Shown here one piece after another: positions 62,298-64,000 of a DNA stretch of 64,000 bases. Both the position numbers and the translations under genes were made by a program. This DNA comes from Segatella copri. GTDB taxonomy: Bacteria; Bacteroidota; Bacteroidia; Bacteroidales; Bacteroidaceae. The stretch spans positions 88,269-152,268 of the forward strand of contig NZ_NMPZ01000009.1 in NCBI RefSeq assembly GCF_002224675.1, written 5' to 3'. The stretch's first letter is position 1. Every line of letters begins with the position of its first letter. The notes below the pieces were generated by a model. The model was not told where the DNA came from. It made no database searches and saw only the letters and a list, made by a program, of their open reading frames with translations.

Positions 62298-62780
62298 ATG
62301 AAGGAATTAGTGGGTATTATATTATTGACAGTTTTGGTAGTATTTGGTTCATGCAACTCCAATACTAATGTGTCTCTTGTGGGAACATCTCCGCAACTAT
62401 TTGGTGTACGCCAAGTAAGCTCAGGTAATCCTGGCTATAGAAATAGAGAGTTGTTCATAAACGAATTGGAAAAAAAGTGTAAATATCCTATTGAGTTTCA
62501 AAAAAATAATTTGGAAGCATACGTTGCTGTTGAATACACGACAGACCAACGAGGATATATTGTTAAAAAAAAAGTGGTTGCTTGCGACAATAAAAAATTC
62601 AAAAAGATAACATTGGATATATTCGACGAAGTTAAAACTCTTAAAATAGCCACAACAGAGAAAATAGATACAATCTACTTCCAATACAAGATACAAGGTT
62701 CACCAACTTTAATCCATTCAAAAGTAGATGTCAAGATTATCGGCTATGGCAGCAATAATAAATCAATTTTAATGAAGTAA
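62298..62780 (+). CDS. lipoprotein of unknown function
   Basis: About 160 residues from ATG 62298 (MKELVGIILLTVLVVFGSC, lipobox GSC). The mature part, PIEFQKNNLEAYVAVEYTTD then ITLDIFDEVKTLKIATTEKI, has an alternating alpha/beta pattern resembling a TonB C-terminal-like fold. Family not confirmed. It lies in the Rhs remnant region and may be another accessory or immunity gene. An earlier in-frame ATG at 62265 would add residues without signal character. Confidence 0.6.
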   Translation: MKELVGIILLTVLVVFGSCNSNTNVSLVGTSPQLFGVRQVSSGNPGYRNRELFINELEKKCKYPIEFQKNNLEAYVAVEYTTDQRGYIVKKKVVACDNKKFKKITLDIFDEVKTLKIATTEKIDTIYFQYKIQGSPTLIHSKVDVKIIGYGSNNKSILMK

Positions 62781-62804
62781 CTCGATTTATCATAATTCAC
62801 TACT

Positions 62805-62994
62805 GTCCAATAAAAAAGGCAATTCAAATACACGTTCTTCTTCAAGTGGGAATGGTTTTGGTTCTTTTGGAAGTGGAAGCAATAGTAGTAGTCAGGATTT
62901 TAATAGATGATTGTTTATGAAGAAACTGTTAATAATAAAGCCAAAACAAAATAGGTTAGTGATAGTGACCTTTGTAATTTTCATTTTTGTCTAA
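62805..62994 (+). pseudogene. small fragments of secreted or Rhs-type proteins
   Basis: 62805-62909 encodes a Ser/Gly-rich tail (RSSSSGNGFGSFGSGSNSSS) without a start. 62917-62994 encodes a 25-residue hydrophobic peptide (MKKLLIIKPKQNRLVIVTFV). Both look like leftovers. No better assignment is possible. Confidence 0.35.
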
Positions 62995-63005
62995 CATAAA
63001 AAATA

Positions 63006-63533
63006 ATGAGTATGAAAATTAATTTTATTTTTTTGCTAGGATGCATGATTGCATGTTTATTGTTTCTTTCTTGCTCTGTTGGGGATAAAAGTAATAGTCA
63101 AGTAACGGAAGCAAGTGCTTTAACTAGTAATGTGCAAGAGAATAAATCCGAGCAAGAGACCAAAACAGCAAAAGAGACCAACTCTGTACAAGGAAACCTT
63201 GGCTTGGAACTCTCGCAGACGCATTTTACGAATAAACCTCAAGTTGTTACGTTGACTATAACCAACAATTCACCATGGACTTGTATCGTTGGTTATGAGT
63301 ACTTTATCGAGAAGGAAAATAAAGGTTGGAAAAAGATTCCATTGAAGAATGCTGCCTTTATAGAGATAGGTCTTGGCATCCGACCAAACACTGCCAGAAA
63401 ATTTCAAATTGATCTGGGCAATGTACGTCAGAAATATACGAAAGGGACATATCGCATTGGGAAGAAAATGAGAATAGAGACAACAGAAGGCTACAGAGAT
63501 ACAACGGGTTACTGCTCGTTCAACGTCTTATAA
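63006..63533 (+). CDS. lipoprotein with Ig-like domain
   Basis: A 175-residue lipoprotein (LLGCMIACLLFLSCSVGD), a low-complexity acidic linker (residues ~35-62), and a C-terminal Ig-like beta domain of the bacterial Ig-like type (LGLELSQTHFTNKPQVVTLT and WTCIVGYEYFIEKENKGWKK). There is no enzyme motif. Such lipoproteins recur next to toxin-immunity clusters. The two possible starts, 63006 and 63012, differ by two codons. A hairpin (GCCACTT/AAGTGGC) follows at about 63539-63575. Confidence 0.68.
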   Translation: MSMKINFIFLLGCMIACLLFLSCSVGDKSNSQVTEASALTSNVQENKSEQETKTAKETNSVQGNLGLELSQTHFTNKPQVVTLTITNNSPWTCIVGYEYFIEKENKGWKKIPLKNAAFIEIGLGIRPNTARKFQIDLGNVRQKYTKGTYRIGKKMRIETTEGYRDTTGYCSFNVL

Positions 63534-63663
63534 TTAATGCCACTTTGCGCACTAAAAGGTGTGTGAAGTGGCATTGTTGTTTATGAAACTATTGTAAAGA
63601 AGTTTCCTCAGGATTAAAATATAATAATTCTTGTGGAACGATAGAATATAGAGGGGAGAAATT

Positions 63664-63827
63664 AATCTAACTCGCTCTAAATTGGACTTTGATTGAAAAT
63701 CAAGAAGTTGGGCGTTTGCCTATATTATATAGGTAACAATATGGAAACGAGCGGACTTCTGCTCGTTTCTGTATTTTGCAATATGCAAAGAACGCCTTAA
63801 TTCGGGGACAAAGATACGATATTTTTC
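63664..63827. repeat. 164-bp direct repeat, right copy
   Basis: Near-identical to 58545-58708, with the same hairpin, palindrome and minus-strand TATCTTTG (63809-63816). Together the copies flank the whole Rhs remnant region. The remaining bases to 64000 show only an end-of-window dyad (CCCACC/GGTGGG) and no gene. Confidence 0.88.
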
Positions 63828-64000
63828 TAAATCTCGCATAGCTTACAAGGAGAAAAACTTGGAAATTAGAACTTTTTACGTTAAAATCCATATTTGACAA
63901 GCAGATTTTGAAGAAAATATTTGGAGTTTCCAATAAAAAAGAGTATTGTTTGCAGCAACAAATCCCACCACGCCTCTCAACGATGCGTACCACGGTGGGA

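Noticed and set aside
63700..63993. A 97-codon minus-strand frame at the right end
   Set aside because: It runs through the repeat's own promoter, hairpin and palindrome and shows no protein-like pattern.
63955..64000. Possible insertion-sequence end (CCCACC/GGTGGG dyad) at the window edge
   Set aside because: Only one end is visible, there is no transposase in the window, and the dyad is imperfect.
1..64000. tRNA or rRNA genes
   Set aside because: No cloverleaf with a T-loop GTTCGA-type motif or rRNA core sequence was seen on either strand by reading; a covariance search was not possible.

Overview
The window looks like a chromosomal segment of a gut or oral Bacteroidota species close to Prevotella/Segatella. 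The signs are Bacteroidota promoters (TTTG, 19-21 nt, TAnnTTTG) ahead of many genes, an hmu-type heme locus, the DUF2023-flavodoxin pair, a DUF6078/VirE pair, many AAA ATPases with DUF4143 or PD-(D/E)XK domains, Rhs remnants and secretion-tail remnants. No rRNA, tRNA, CRISPR array or intact insertion sequence was seen. All calls rest on reading the sequence; no database search was run.

Layout. 1-7131 (minus strand): heme-uptake operon with the CobN-like chelatase hmuS, hmuT, hmuU (ExbB/TolQ-like), hmuV (DUF2149), a calycin-like lipoprotein and the start of a TonB-dependent receptor. 7248-12454: a tricorn-type S41 protease, DUF2023, flavodoxin and a DEDDh exonuclease. 12599-15906: AAA ATPases, one with its Walker A region deleted and one intact, plus remnants of a repeated cassette. 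15947-39961 (all minus strand, about 24 kb): the most interesting region, a Ter-type stress/phosphosignalling cluster. It holds a TerB-like protein, four TerD paralogues, three TerY-like vWA proteins, an AIM24-like protein, a Pif1/RecD-like helicase, a PP2C phosphatase, a protein kinase, a PrsW/GYF membrane protein, DUF4407, a membrane protein resembling a prohibitin tail, a lipoprotein, a TPR-retropepsin fusion, a calcium-type P-ATPase, a 54-residue protein and two ADP-ribosylglycohydrolases. 40377-43917: duplicated and decayed ATPase cassettes with palindromic operators, and an intact AAA/PDDEXK gene. 44323-48474: DUF6078, VirE-type ATPase and NhaD antiporter. 48740-54836: AAA ATPase, a secreted protein, hipBA with a tandem duplication beside it, and a lipoprotein nitroreductase. 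55114-58533: membrane protein, internally deleted nitroreductase, MutS-related ATPase. 58545-63827: a degraded Rhs/immunity region between two near-identical 164-bp direct repeats.

How the genes may work together. The Ter cluster combines calcium-binding-type TerD proteins, vWA scaffolds, a kinase/phosphatase pair, a helicase, envelope proteins and a calcium pump. This suggests a membrane-linked, calcium-responsive stress or defence pathway controlled by phosphorylation, with ADP-ribose removal attached downstream. That is inference: canonical TerC, TelA and the ATP-grasp enzymes are absent, so this would be a variant. A second theme is that several AAA ATPase genes have promoters bracketed by gene-specific palindromes. 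This looks like autoregulation with diversified operators, and the cassettes have repeatedly recombined.
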